Of a stretch of 64,000 bases of DNA, positions 26,973-34,323 are shown one piece after another. The stretch spans positions 1 through 64,000 of the forward strand of contig NZ_JAVJAN010000014.1 in NCBI RefSeq assembly GCF_031344075.1, given 5' to 3'. This DNA is from Clostridium aquiflavi. Lineage in GTDB: Bacteria > Bacillota > Clostridia > Clostridiales > Clostridiaceae. How positions within the stretch are numbered: the first letter of the stretch is position 1; the number at the start of each line of letters is the position of its first letter. The position numbers and the translations under genes were made by a program. The notes under the pieces were generated by a model that saw only the letters and a program-made list of their open reading frames with translations, did no database searches and was not told the origin of the DNA.

Positions 26973-28484
26973 TTATTCTAAAAAATCATCTTTATTTTTC
27001 TTTTCATAGCTGCCATACATTAACCACGCAACTACTGAGAAGATTAAGGGGCCAGCTACACTCCAAATTGTTGTTTGCATATCCCCTTCTATAGCTGGCT
27101 GTATTATACAAAATAAATTAGCGAGTCCTACTGTTAAAACAACTATACAAGTCCAAAAATTTGCAATTCCTTGAGTTTTGAACACTACGAATGGTTTATT
27201 GATTTCTGTTTTCTTCTTAAAATACGGGAATGCAAGAGCTATGAACACATATGGCAGTGTCATAGCTACGTTAGTCATGGAAACAAGTATATTGAAGAAT
27301 GCAGCCATTGAGCTTCCTCCAAAAGCTACCAATCCTATCATTACACAAACTATGGTAGCTTGAATCCACATAGCATTAATAGGCAATCCGTGTTTAGTTT
27401 CTCCAATTTTTCCAGGCCATAATTTAGTAGGTGTGCCTTCAATTATCTGCTTTAATGGTGAATACATAAGTGTAAAAAATGCGCCGGATAATGCTAGAAA
27501 CATTGAAAGTCCAACATATCTTGCAACCCCCTTACCTAAAACTATAGCCATGTTCTCGCTTGCTCCAAAAGCTGTACCAAGTGAATATCCCAGATTAGAC
27601 ATAACTATATAACTTGCATTTCCCAGATTAACTTCCTTAATCCCCATTACACTTTCCCAATTAGTAAATACACCAATGAACAGTATTCCTAATGAATATC
27701 CTACTGAGATTATAGCTGCTGAAATAAGAATTCCTTTGGGAAAAATTTTTTCTGGCTTTTCAGTTTGATCAACTAATCCACCCACAGCCTCTATTCCTCC
27801 ATAAGCGAATAGAGCATATACTACAAATGCTAACGAAGCAATTATATCTCCAATATATTTAGGATTTGGCGTTTGTGTAAATGATTTAACTCCTTCAATT
27901 GGCTCAGCTAAATTTCCATGGTTCCCTAAAAATACTGCTATAGCACCAGTCCAAAGGAATATATTCAATAATAAAACTGCTGTTCCACCTAATGATGTTA
28001 CTTTCTTTATCTTATCCATCCCTTTGGTTGATGTATAAGTTACTACTAGTATCCATATAATTCCTAAAACTCCCAAAACTTGTGGTCCTTGAATACCAAA
28101 TAAAGCCCAGCTTTGTGTTGTATCTTTTCCGAATATAGCATTTGATACTGGAATCCACATACCAGATGCAACGTTAACCATCCAAGTTACATAAGAAAAA
28201 TACCACATAAATGTTCCTATGAATGCGAATCTTGGTCCAATGGATTTCTTCATCCATGAATAGATTCCACCTTTTTCATCCTTAAAAGCAGAACCAAATT
28301 CAGCTACCATTAATGCAAACGGAACAAAAAAGGTTATTCCTGAAAAAATGTACCAAGGAATAGCTGCATAACCCATCTTGTAAAATGATCTTGGAATATT
28401 GTTAAATCCATAAACAGATGTAAAAATCATTAATATCAAAGGTACCAAGGTTAATTTTTTTGTTGATTTTACGCTTGACTTCAT
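26973..28484 (-). CDS. APC-family amino acid permease, YjeM-like
   Basis: 503-aa membrane protein with about 12 to 14 helices, in the glutamate:GABA-antiporter branch of the APC superfamily. It follows the E. coli YjeM sequence closely through the N-terminus (STKKLTLVPLILMIFTSVYG), the GGIYSWM segment and FAYGGIEAVGGLVDQTEKPE. The substrate of YjeM is not known. An amino acid or amine is expected. It is a single gene, convergent with the MerR gene. Confidence 0.88.
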   Translation of the reverse strand: MKSSVKSTKKLTLVPLILMIFTSVYGFNNIPRSFYKMGYAAIPWYIFSGITFFVPFALMVAEFGSAFKDEKGGIYSWMKKSIGPRFAFIGTFMWYFSYVTWMVNVASGMWIPVSNAIFGKDTTQSWALFGIQGPQVLGVLGIIWILVVTYTSTKGMDKIKKVTSLGGTAVLLLNIFLWTGAIAVFLGNHGNLAEPIEGVKSFTQTPNPKYIGDIIASLAFVVYALFAYGGIEAVGGLVDQTEKPEKIFPKGILISAAIISVGYSLGILFIGVFTNWESVMGIKEVNLGNASYIVMSNLGYSLGTAFGASENMAIVLGKGVARYVGLSMFLALSGAFFTLMYSPLKQIIEGTPTKLWPGKIGETKHGLPINAMWIQATIVCVMIGLVAFGGSSMAAFFNILVSMTNVAMTLPYVFIALAFPYFKKKTEINKPFVVFKTQGIANFWTCIVVLTVGLANLFCIIQPAIEGDMQTTIWSVAGPLIFSVVAWLMYGSYEKKNKDDFLE

Positions 28485-28690
28485 TTTTTTCCTCCTTATT
28501 TTAAATTTGTTAAATATTTTCTTTCATATTTTCTAAACTGTTGTTTTATTTCAATTACAACAACAATACTTTTTCCATATTACATTATTTTTATGTATCA
28601 ACTCTAATAACTAAATTGCACCACATAGAATTCATATAACTAAGAAGAAAAATCTCTCAATATTATTATATAATGTAAATACATTATTTT
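28485..28690. other. Intergenic region between permease and lysine riboswitch
   Basis: AT-rich spacer that must hold the permease promoter. No gene or structured element seen. Confidence 0.35.
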
Positions 28691-28693
28691 TTA

Positions 28694-28722
28694 TTGACTT
28701 ATTTATAATTTTACGCCATAAT
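28694..28722 (+). promoter_or_regulatory. Promoter of the lysine riboswitch-lysP transcript
   Basis: TTGACT (28694-28699) and CATAAT (28717-28722) with a 17-bp spacer, placed about 25 bp before the L-box begins. Confidence 0.65.
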
Positions 28723-28746
28723 TATGTATGAATTAAAAAGTAAATA

Positions 28747-28918
28747 ACTTAGATAGAGGCGCGAAATTTAATAGTAGTATTATGGAGGTAAGCTCAATGA
28801 AGTAATACGAAAGGAACTTTCGCCGAAGTAAATAGTTGATTGCTTTCATGCTATTTACTGGTCTTATGTAAAATATATATAAGACTGTCACAAATTATTT
28901 TGTGGAGAGCTATTTTCA
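28747..28918 (+). ncRNA. Lysine riboswitch (L box)
   Basis: The L-box signatures occur in order: AGATAGAGGCGCG, AATAGTAGTATTATGGAGG, AGCTCAATGAAGTAATACG, AAAGGAACTTTCGCCGAAGT, CTTTCATGCTATTTACTGG and AAGACTGTCACA. The closing 3' strand is near TGTGGAGAGC. A terminator follows at 28972. It controls a lysine permease gene, so high lysine would stop transcription. Confidence 0.94.
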
Positions 28919-28971
28919 ATGGAAATTTACGATATTGTAATATTTATTTAAATATACAACTTTCGTATTTA

Positions 28972-29002
28972 TGTCATGAGTATATGCTCATGGCATTTTT
29001 TA
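28972..29002 (+). terminator. Lysine riboswitch terminator
   Basis: TGTCATGAG / CTCATGGCA stem with a short loop, followed by six T. It is the expression platform of the L-box upstream. Confidence 0.88.
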
Positions 29003-29011
29003 TTGTTTAAA

Positions 29012-29127
29012 GCACATAAAAAAATCGCCAAGGCCACTGTGGAAACGTCGATTTTTTAGCCATGCACCCTTTCCAAACGCAGTGCAGGAATAATGGTGCG
29101 GCATTGGTCTATTATTTTTTCATGTGC
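29012..29127. repeat. Structured intergenic repeat, copy B
   Basis: 116-bp inverted copy of the element at 9-120. The outer arms are GCACATAAAAAAAT (29012) and ATTTTTTCATGTGC (ending 29127). Inside are a hairpin AAAAAATCG/CGATTTTTT (about 29018-29057), terminator-like on the plus strand, and a second hairpin GCACC/GGTGC flanked by GCC/GGC. It lies between the riboswitch terminator and lysP, so it is transcribed in the lysP leader. Confidence 0.75.
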
Positions 29128-29191
29128 CTAAATCTTTATATTATCTTAGTTACTTACTTATGGAAATTTAAACCATAAGGAGGATAAAAAA

Positions 29192-30661
29192 ATGAGTGAA
29201 GAAAAAAATGAATTAAAAAGAAGTTTAAAAGCAAGACACTTAAACATGATAGCAATAGGTGGTTCTATTGGTACTGGTATATTTCTTGCAATGGGTGATA
29301 CCTTACATGTAGCTGGACCCGGCGGTGCATTGGTAGCTTATGGATTAGTTGGCATCATGGTATACTTTTTAATAACTAGCTTGGGAGAAATGGCAACTTA
29401 TATGCCAATTGCTGGCTCTTTTAGTTCCTATGCTAATAAATTTATTGATCCAGCACTTGGATTTGCCCTTGGATGGAACTATTGGTACAACTGGGCTATA
29501 ACAATAGCAGCAGAAATGGTTGCCGGTTCTTTAATTATGAAGTATTGGTTTCCAAATGTAAATGCATTATTCTGGAGTATATTATTTTTAACAATAATAG
29601 TAGGTTTAAACATTTTATCATCAAAAGCATATGGTGAATCAGAATTTTGGTTTGCTGGAGTTAAAGTAGTTACAGTTCTTATATTTTTAGTAATAGGTGT
29701 TTTAATGATTTTAGGTATAATGGGTGGAAATGAAATAGGATTTCATAACTATACTATAGCTGATGGTCCATTTCATGGAGGTATTAAGTCTATATTTTCT
29801 ATATTCTTAATTGCAGGTTTTTCTTTTCAAGGAACTGAACTTATAGGAGTTGCTGCTGGTGAAAGTGAAAATCCTGAAAAAACTATACCCAAAGCTATAC
29901 ATTCAATATTTTGGAGAATATTAATATTTTACTTAGGAACAATAATTGTCTTAGGTGCTATAATACCATTTACTAGTGCAGGACTTGATACAAGTCCCTT
30001 TACAATGGTATTTGAAAGAGCTGGTATAGCAGGAGCAGCTTCCTTAATGAATGCAGTTATATTAACTTCTGTATTATCTGCTGGTAACTCTGGCATGTAT
30101 GCATCAAGTAGAATGCTTTTTTCCATGGCTAAAGAGGGTATGGCCCCTAAAATATTTGCTAAAACCAATAAAAAAGGAGTACCTGTAAATGCTGTACTTT
30201 TAACTACATTAATTGCTTCAGCTTGTTTTTTAACTGGTATATTTGCTGAAAGTACCGTTTATGTTTGGCTTGTTGCTGCATCTGGTCTTGCTGGATTTAT
30301 AGCTTGGGTAGGTATAGCCATATGTCACTATAGATTTAGAAAAGCATTTATTCACCAAGGTAAGGATTTAAAAAGTTTAAAATACAAAGCTATATTATAT
30401 CCATTTGGACCTATATTAGCTTTAATAATGTGTACAATCATAATGTTGGGACAAGGCTACTCATGTATAAAACCCGATGGAATTGATTGGCAAGGTTTAA
30501 TTGCATCTTATATAGGAATTCCCCTATTTCTTGCATTGTATATAGGTTATAAAATTAAACATAAAACTAAAGTTATTTCTTTAGATGATGTTAATTTAAA
30601 TTTCTCTGAAAATAATAATGATTTAGAGGAAGTTAAATTCAAAACATCAGAATCAGTATAA
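29192..30661 (+). CDS. lysP: Lysine-specific permease LysP
   Basis: 489-aa APC-family (AAT) proton-coupled permease with 12 predicted helices. The first helix segment (LKARHLNMIAIGGSIGTGIF) and GTELIGVAAGESENPEKTIP are characteristic of the LysP/AAT group. The lysine riboswitch upstream fixes lysine as the substrate better than the protein does. A clear AAGGAGG precedes the ATG. The polar C-terminal tail is cytoplasmic. Confidence 0.93.
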   Translation: MSEEKNELKRSLKARHLNMIAIGGSIGTGIFLAMGDTLHVAGPGGALVAYGLVGIMVYFLITSLGEMATYMPIAGSFSSYANKFIDPALGFALGWNYWYNWAITIAAEMVAGSLIMKYWFPNVNALFWSILFLTIIVGLNILSSKAYGESEFWFAGVKVVTVLIFLVIGVLMILGIMGGNEIGFHNYTIADGPFHGGIKSIFSIFLIAGFSFQGTELIGVAAGESENPEKTIPKAIHSIFWRILIFYLGTIIVLGAIIPFTSAGLDTSPFTMVFERAGIAGAASLMNAVILTSVLSAGNSGMYASSRMLFSMAKEGMAPKIFAKTNKKGVPVNAVLLTTLIASACFLTGIFAESTVYVWLVAASGLAGFIAWVGIAICHYRFRKAFIHQGKDLKSLKYKAILYPFGPILALIMCTIIMLGQGYSCIKPDGIDWQGLIASYIGIPLFLALYIGYKIKHKTKVISLDDVNLNFSENNNDLEEVKFKTSESV

Positions 30662-30686
30662 TTGACATAATAAAATTTAAATGTAA

Positions 30687-30788
30687 AAACCCACGGCTAA
30701 GTTTAATGAACTGCACCCTTTATAAAAACAGTTTTATTATTTTAACTGTCTACTATAAAGGAAGCATATCATAATTAATCGTGGGTTT
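30687..30788. terminator. Large hairpin between lysP and the ABC importer
   Basis: Outer stem AAACCCACG / CGTGGGTTT encloses a second stem (CCTTTATA / TATAAAGG) and an inner AACAGTT/AACTGT hairpin. It sits between convergent genes, so it may terminate both. The segment TGAACTGCNCCCT also occurs in the hairpin at 54107-54141. Confidence 0.7.
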
Positions 30789-30870
30789 CTTGTTTGATGC
30801 CATCATGACCTTTAAAATCCATCACCAAATAAATCAATTGTATCTAATTCTATAAAATATCTGTTGAACT

Positions 30871-31707
30871 TTAATGAGTATGCACTCCTGTAAATCCATC
30901 TTCATGTATATGATCTATTCCAAGTCCTTTAATATGTTCATGTGTGTGCATAAATGATACTTGTAATTTTTTATTTACAGGGTTAACTCCCACATATGCG
31001 TTTACACCAAACACGTCTTTTAACATTTCAGAATTTATCACTTCTTCTACTGTTCCAAAATTCTTTATCCTTCCATCTTTCATTACAATTAAATAATCAC
31101 AATACATAGATGCTAGATTCATATCATGTATAGCTGCTAACGTAGTTATATTAAGACTTTTAACTAAGTCCATAATTTGTATCTGATATCCTATATCTAA
31201 ATGATTTGTTGGTTCATCTAATATTAAAAATTTAGTATTTTGAACTAAAGCCCTTGCTATTAATGTTCTTTGTTTCTCTCCACCTGATAAATGAGAAAAA
31301 CTCCTCTTACTATAGCTTTCTAAGCCTACCTTTTTTAGCATTTCTCGAACCATCTGTAAATCATCTTTAGAGTAATCTTCAAAAACAGATTTATATGGAT
31401 ATCTTCCCATCTTTACTATTTGCTCAACAGTAAAATCAAAGTGAGTATTACTTTCTTGAGCTAAAACTGCAATTTCTTTTGCACAATCTTTATGTTTCAT
31501 CTTATCTAATTCTTTATTATCTAATAATACACTTCCACTTGATGGTTTATAGAGTCTGTATATATTTTTAAGTACTGTAGATTTTCCTGAACCATTAGGA
31601 CCTATAATTCCTACAAATGAACCTTTTTTAATCTCAAAAGATATGTCTTTTAATATTTCTTTTTTCTCTATATTAAACCTTAAATTTCTAACCTGTACTT
31701 TAAACAT
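30871..31707 (-). CDS. FecCD-type ABC importer ATPase with His-rich tail
   Basis: 278-aa ABC ATPase of the siderophore/heme/cobalamin importer class. Walker A is GPNGSGKSTVLKNIY, the signature is HLSGGEKQRT, Walker B is FLILDEPTNHLD, and the H-loop is AAIHDMN. The last 25 residues carry seven His in three clusters (MHTHEH, DHIHED, VHTH), which is unusual and suggests metal binding. With the permease and lipoprotein genes it forms one operon with overlapping ends. The hypA/hypB genes lie next upstream. Confidence 0.92.
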   Translation of the reverse strand: MFKVQVRNLRFNIEKKEILKDISFEIKKGSFVGIIGPNGSGKSTVLKNIYRLYKPSSGSVLLDNKELDKMKHKDCAKEIAVLAQESNTHFDFTVEQIVKMGRYPYKSVFEDYSKDDLQMVREMLKKVGLESYSKRSFSHLSGGEKQRTLIARALVQNTKFLILDEPTNHLDIGYQIQIMDLVKSLNITTLAAIHDMNLASMYCDYLIVMKDGRIKNFGTVEEVINSEMLKDVFGVNAYVGVNPVNKKLQVSFMHTHEHIKGLGIDHIHEDGFTGVHTH

Positions 31708-32789
31708 TACTCTTTTCCTCCAAACGAATAGTTTTTCTTAGAAATTAAGTATAAGAAAAATGGACCTCCAACTAATGAAGTTATTATTCCTATAGGTATT
31801 TCTATTGGTGGGAAAAGCCCTCTAGCTATAATATCTACTGTTATTAAAAATATAGCACCTATTAATGATGAAAGTATTATAAGTTTTTTATGATCACTTC
31901 CTACTATAGTTCTACATATATGCGGCACTACAAGTCCTATAAATCCTATTGCTCCAGTTATAGAAACTAATGATGATGTAAGCAGTGTCGCTAATATTAA
32001 AATTATAGATTTTATAAGCTTTATATTTATTCCAAGTATTATTGCACTGTCATCACCAAGAAGTAATATATCTAGTGATTTAGATATCATTAACGCTATT
32101 ATCATAACTACAACTAAAATAATAAATGGGAATAATAACACATCCCACTTCGCTCCCCCTAAGCTACCAACAGTCCAAAATAAAGCACTCTTTGCTTGAT
32201 TTGAATTTTCTGCTGAATATATAATTAAGTTAGTAAGTGCCGAGAAAATTGTTGATATTGCCATCCCTGATAATACTAATCTTGTTGTAGATGTTGCTTT
32301 TCCCATTTGAGTGCCTATAGCAAAAACTAACATTCCTGATATAAGAGAACCTAAAAAGGCTCCTGCTCTAATACTATTTATTCCAAGTAATGACATACCA
32401 CCTAAAACTATAACAAAAACAGCACCACAAGATGCCCCTGATGATATACCCAATATATATGGTTCAGCTATTGGATTTTTAGTGACACATTGCATAAGAA
32501 CTCCACAAATTGCAAGTCCTGCTCCACATATAGCTCCAAGTAATACTCTAGGGAATCTTATTTCCCATATTATATTTTGTGTCATTATAGTTCCAATATC
32601 ACTATAAACTATACCATTTGTTAATTTACTAAGCAGTACTTTATATACTTCTCCAGGTTCTATATATGTACTACCTATTGCTATTGCTCCAACTGCTGCA
32701 CCTGCTAATATTGCAGTTAAAGCTATAACCCAAAATAAAAAACCTTTCTTTTTAGAAAGGCTTTTTTTATCTTCTAAAGCTACCTGCAT
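31707..32789 (-). CDS. FecCD-family ABC transporter permease
   Basis: 360-aa membrane protein with about ten helices. It has the BtuC/FecCD core (LPRVLLGAICGAGLAICGVL and PIAEPYILGISSGASCGAVF) and the coupling region GAIGFIGLVVPHICR. It shares one base with the ATPase gene at 31707 and with the binding-protein gene at 32789, so all three are coupled. The substrate could be a metal chelate, heme or corrinoid. Confidence 0.93.
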   Translation of the reverse strand: MQVALEDKKSLSKKKGFLFWVIALTAILAGAAVGAIAIGSTYIEPGEVYKVLLSKLTNGIVYSDIGTIMTQNIIWEIRFPRVLLGAICGAGLAICGVLMQCVTKNPIAEPYILGISSGASCGAVFVIVLGGMSLLGINSIRAGAFLGSLISGMLVFAIGTQMGKATSTTRLVLSGMAISTIFSALTNLIIYSAENSNQAKSALFWTVGSLGGAKWDVLLFPFIILVVVMIIALMISKSLDILLLGDDSAIILGINIKLIKSIILILATLLTSSLVSITGAIGFIGLVVPHICRTIVGSDHKKLIILSSLIGAIFLITVDIIARGLFPPIEIPIGIITSLVGGPFFLYLISKKNYSFGGKE

Positions 32790-33811
32790 TACTTATTTTG
32801 TCCAAAAAAATATCTGTACATTTGCTCGATAAGCTTCGGATTTCTAATACCTGGAGATAAATCAGCTAATCCTACAACATATATTTTATTATTTTTTATA
32901 GCAGGTACATCTTTAAGCGCAGGATGAGCTTTCAAGAAATCTATTTTCTCTTGTACTGGGTTTCCTGCCATGAAATCAGTTACTAATATAACTTCTGGAT
33001 TCTCTGCAACTATGCTTTCCCACGAAACATTTATATAAGGCTTAGTCGCATTTTTAGAAAATACATTATTTCCACCTGCAAGTTCTATTAAGTTGTTAGC
33101 AAGACCTGATCCAACTACCATTGCATCATTTTCGCCAGAATCATATACCATCATTTTTACTCTATCTTCTTGTTTTATATCTCCTACTTTATCAGTTACA
33201 GCTTTTATATCACTTTTCATTTTAGCTATTACTTCTTTAGCTTTGTCTTGTACTCCAAATATTTTCCCCAATAGCTCAAAATCTTCATAAACAGTTTCTA
33301 CTGTAGAATCTGCTCTATAAGACTTAGCCATAAATGGAGTTATATCTTTTGATATAAGTTCATCTGGTGATCCTGTAGTTTGTTCACTTATAGATGAATC
33401 CCATCCACTTACAAAGTCTGCACCTGTAGCCATAAATCCTTCTTTAGATACAGAATGACCTTCTCCAATTTTAAGTACTGGTATTTTATTATAGGCTTCT
33501 TCAAATTCAGGTAATATAGGATTATCTAAAAGTGCTGTCCCTATCATTTTATTCTCTAAACCTAATACTAATAACATTTCTGTCATAAATTGAGATAATG
33601 TAACTGCCTTTTGTCTTGGTGATTTTACTGTTACATCATAATCCTTAGCACCATCTGAATATACAAATTTTACTGCTTCAAAATCACTTGTATGAGCTTC
33701 AGTATTTGATTTTTCCACTTTATCTATTTGATTACTAGAGCACCCTATTCCACCTACTGCTAATGCAGATATAGTTAATGCAGCTATAATTCTTTTTAAC
33801 TTCTTGTTCAT
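32789..33811 (-). CDS. ABC transporter substrate-binding lipoprotein (BtuF/FecB class)
   Basis: About 340 aa. The ATG at 33811 is chosen because GGAG lies ten bases before it. A lipoprotein signal ends in VGGIGC. The mature part has two lobes joined by a long helix. Typical features are the MTEMLLVLGLENKMIGTALL segment, a mid-protein IFGVQDKAKEVIAKM helix and the C-terminal SPGIRNPKLIEQMYRYF. The ligand cannot be read from sequence. The neighbouring nickel-maturation genes and the His-rich ATPase make a metal or metal complex plausible. Confidence 0.9.
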   Translation of the reverse strand: MNKKLKRIIAALTISALAVGGIGCSSNQIDKVEKSNTEAHTSDFEAVKFVYSDGAKDYDVTVKSPRQKAVTLSQFMTEMLLVLGLENKMIGTALLDNPILPEFEEAYNKIPVLKIGEGHSVSKEGFMATGADFVSGWDSSISEQTTGSPDELISKDITPFMAKSYRADSTVETVYEDFELLGKIFGVQDKAKEVIAKMKSDIKAVTDKVGDIKQEDRVKMMVYDSGENDAMVVGSGLANNLIELAGGNNVFSKNATKPYINVSWESIVAENPEVILVTDFMAGNPVQEKIDFLKAHPALKDVPAIKNNKIYVVGLADLSPGIRNPKLIEQMYRYFFGQNK

Positions 33812-33875
33812 TCCTATTTTCTCCATTTCTTTGTTTTATAAATAATTCCATAAATGTTAAGATGGTAAAGCAGTT

Positions 33876-34217
33876 TTAACAAGCGATGATTTCCTTAATC
33901 ATAAACTCTTTTCCGCATAATAATTCCCAGTGTTTATCTCCACAGTTTGAGCATTCACCGTTATTTTGAATAATATTAAAAACTGTATTACACTTTTTAC
34001 ACATACCATTACCTGGTAATATCTCAATTCTTAATTTTGTATTTTGTAATAAGGTACCATCAACTGCTGCTGGATAACAAGCTTCAATATATTTTGGAAT
34101 CATAGATGAAAGTTCACCAATTTGAAGCACTACTGTTTCTATTTTGGTCAATCTATTTTTTTCTGCGAAATTTTTAACAGTCTTAACAACTTCAAACACC
34201 ACTCCTAATTCATGCAA
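33876..34217 (-). CDS. hypA: Hydrogenase/nickel maturation factor HypA
   Basis: 113 aa, delivering nickel to [NiFe]-hydrogenase with HypB. The N-terminal MHELG contains the nickel-binding His2-Glu3. The zinc site is CKKCNTVFN...CSNCG (two CxxC). No hydrogenase subunit or hypCDEF gene is in the window, so the target enzyme lies elsewhere. It follows the large oxidoreductase gene in the same direction. Confidence 0.93.
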   Translation of the reverse strand: MHELGVVFEVVKTVKNFAEKNRLTKIETVVLQIGELSSMIPKYIEACYPAAVDGTLLQNTKLRIEILPGNGMCKKCNTVFNIIQNNGECSNCGDKHWELLCGKEFMIKEIIAC

Positions 34218-34323
34218 CTAAAACCACCTCTACTTCCCTATATTAAAAATCTAAATGGAATTTTGTGTTCCCCACTGTATTTTTTTGTACAATGTTTTGC
34301 TATTCCACCTTACTTTTTTCTAA

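Noticed and set aside
30687..30788. Third copy of the 110-bp structured repeat
   Set aside because: It shares only short pieces (CCACGGCT, TGCACCCTTT) with the repeat and its stems are different, so I treat it as a separate terminator-like hairpin.
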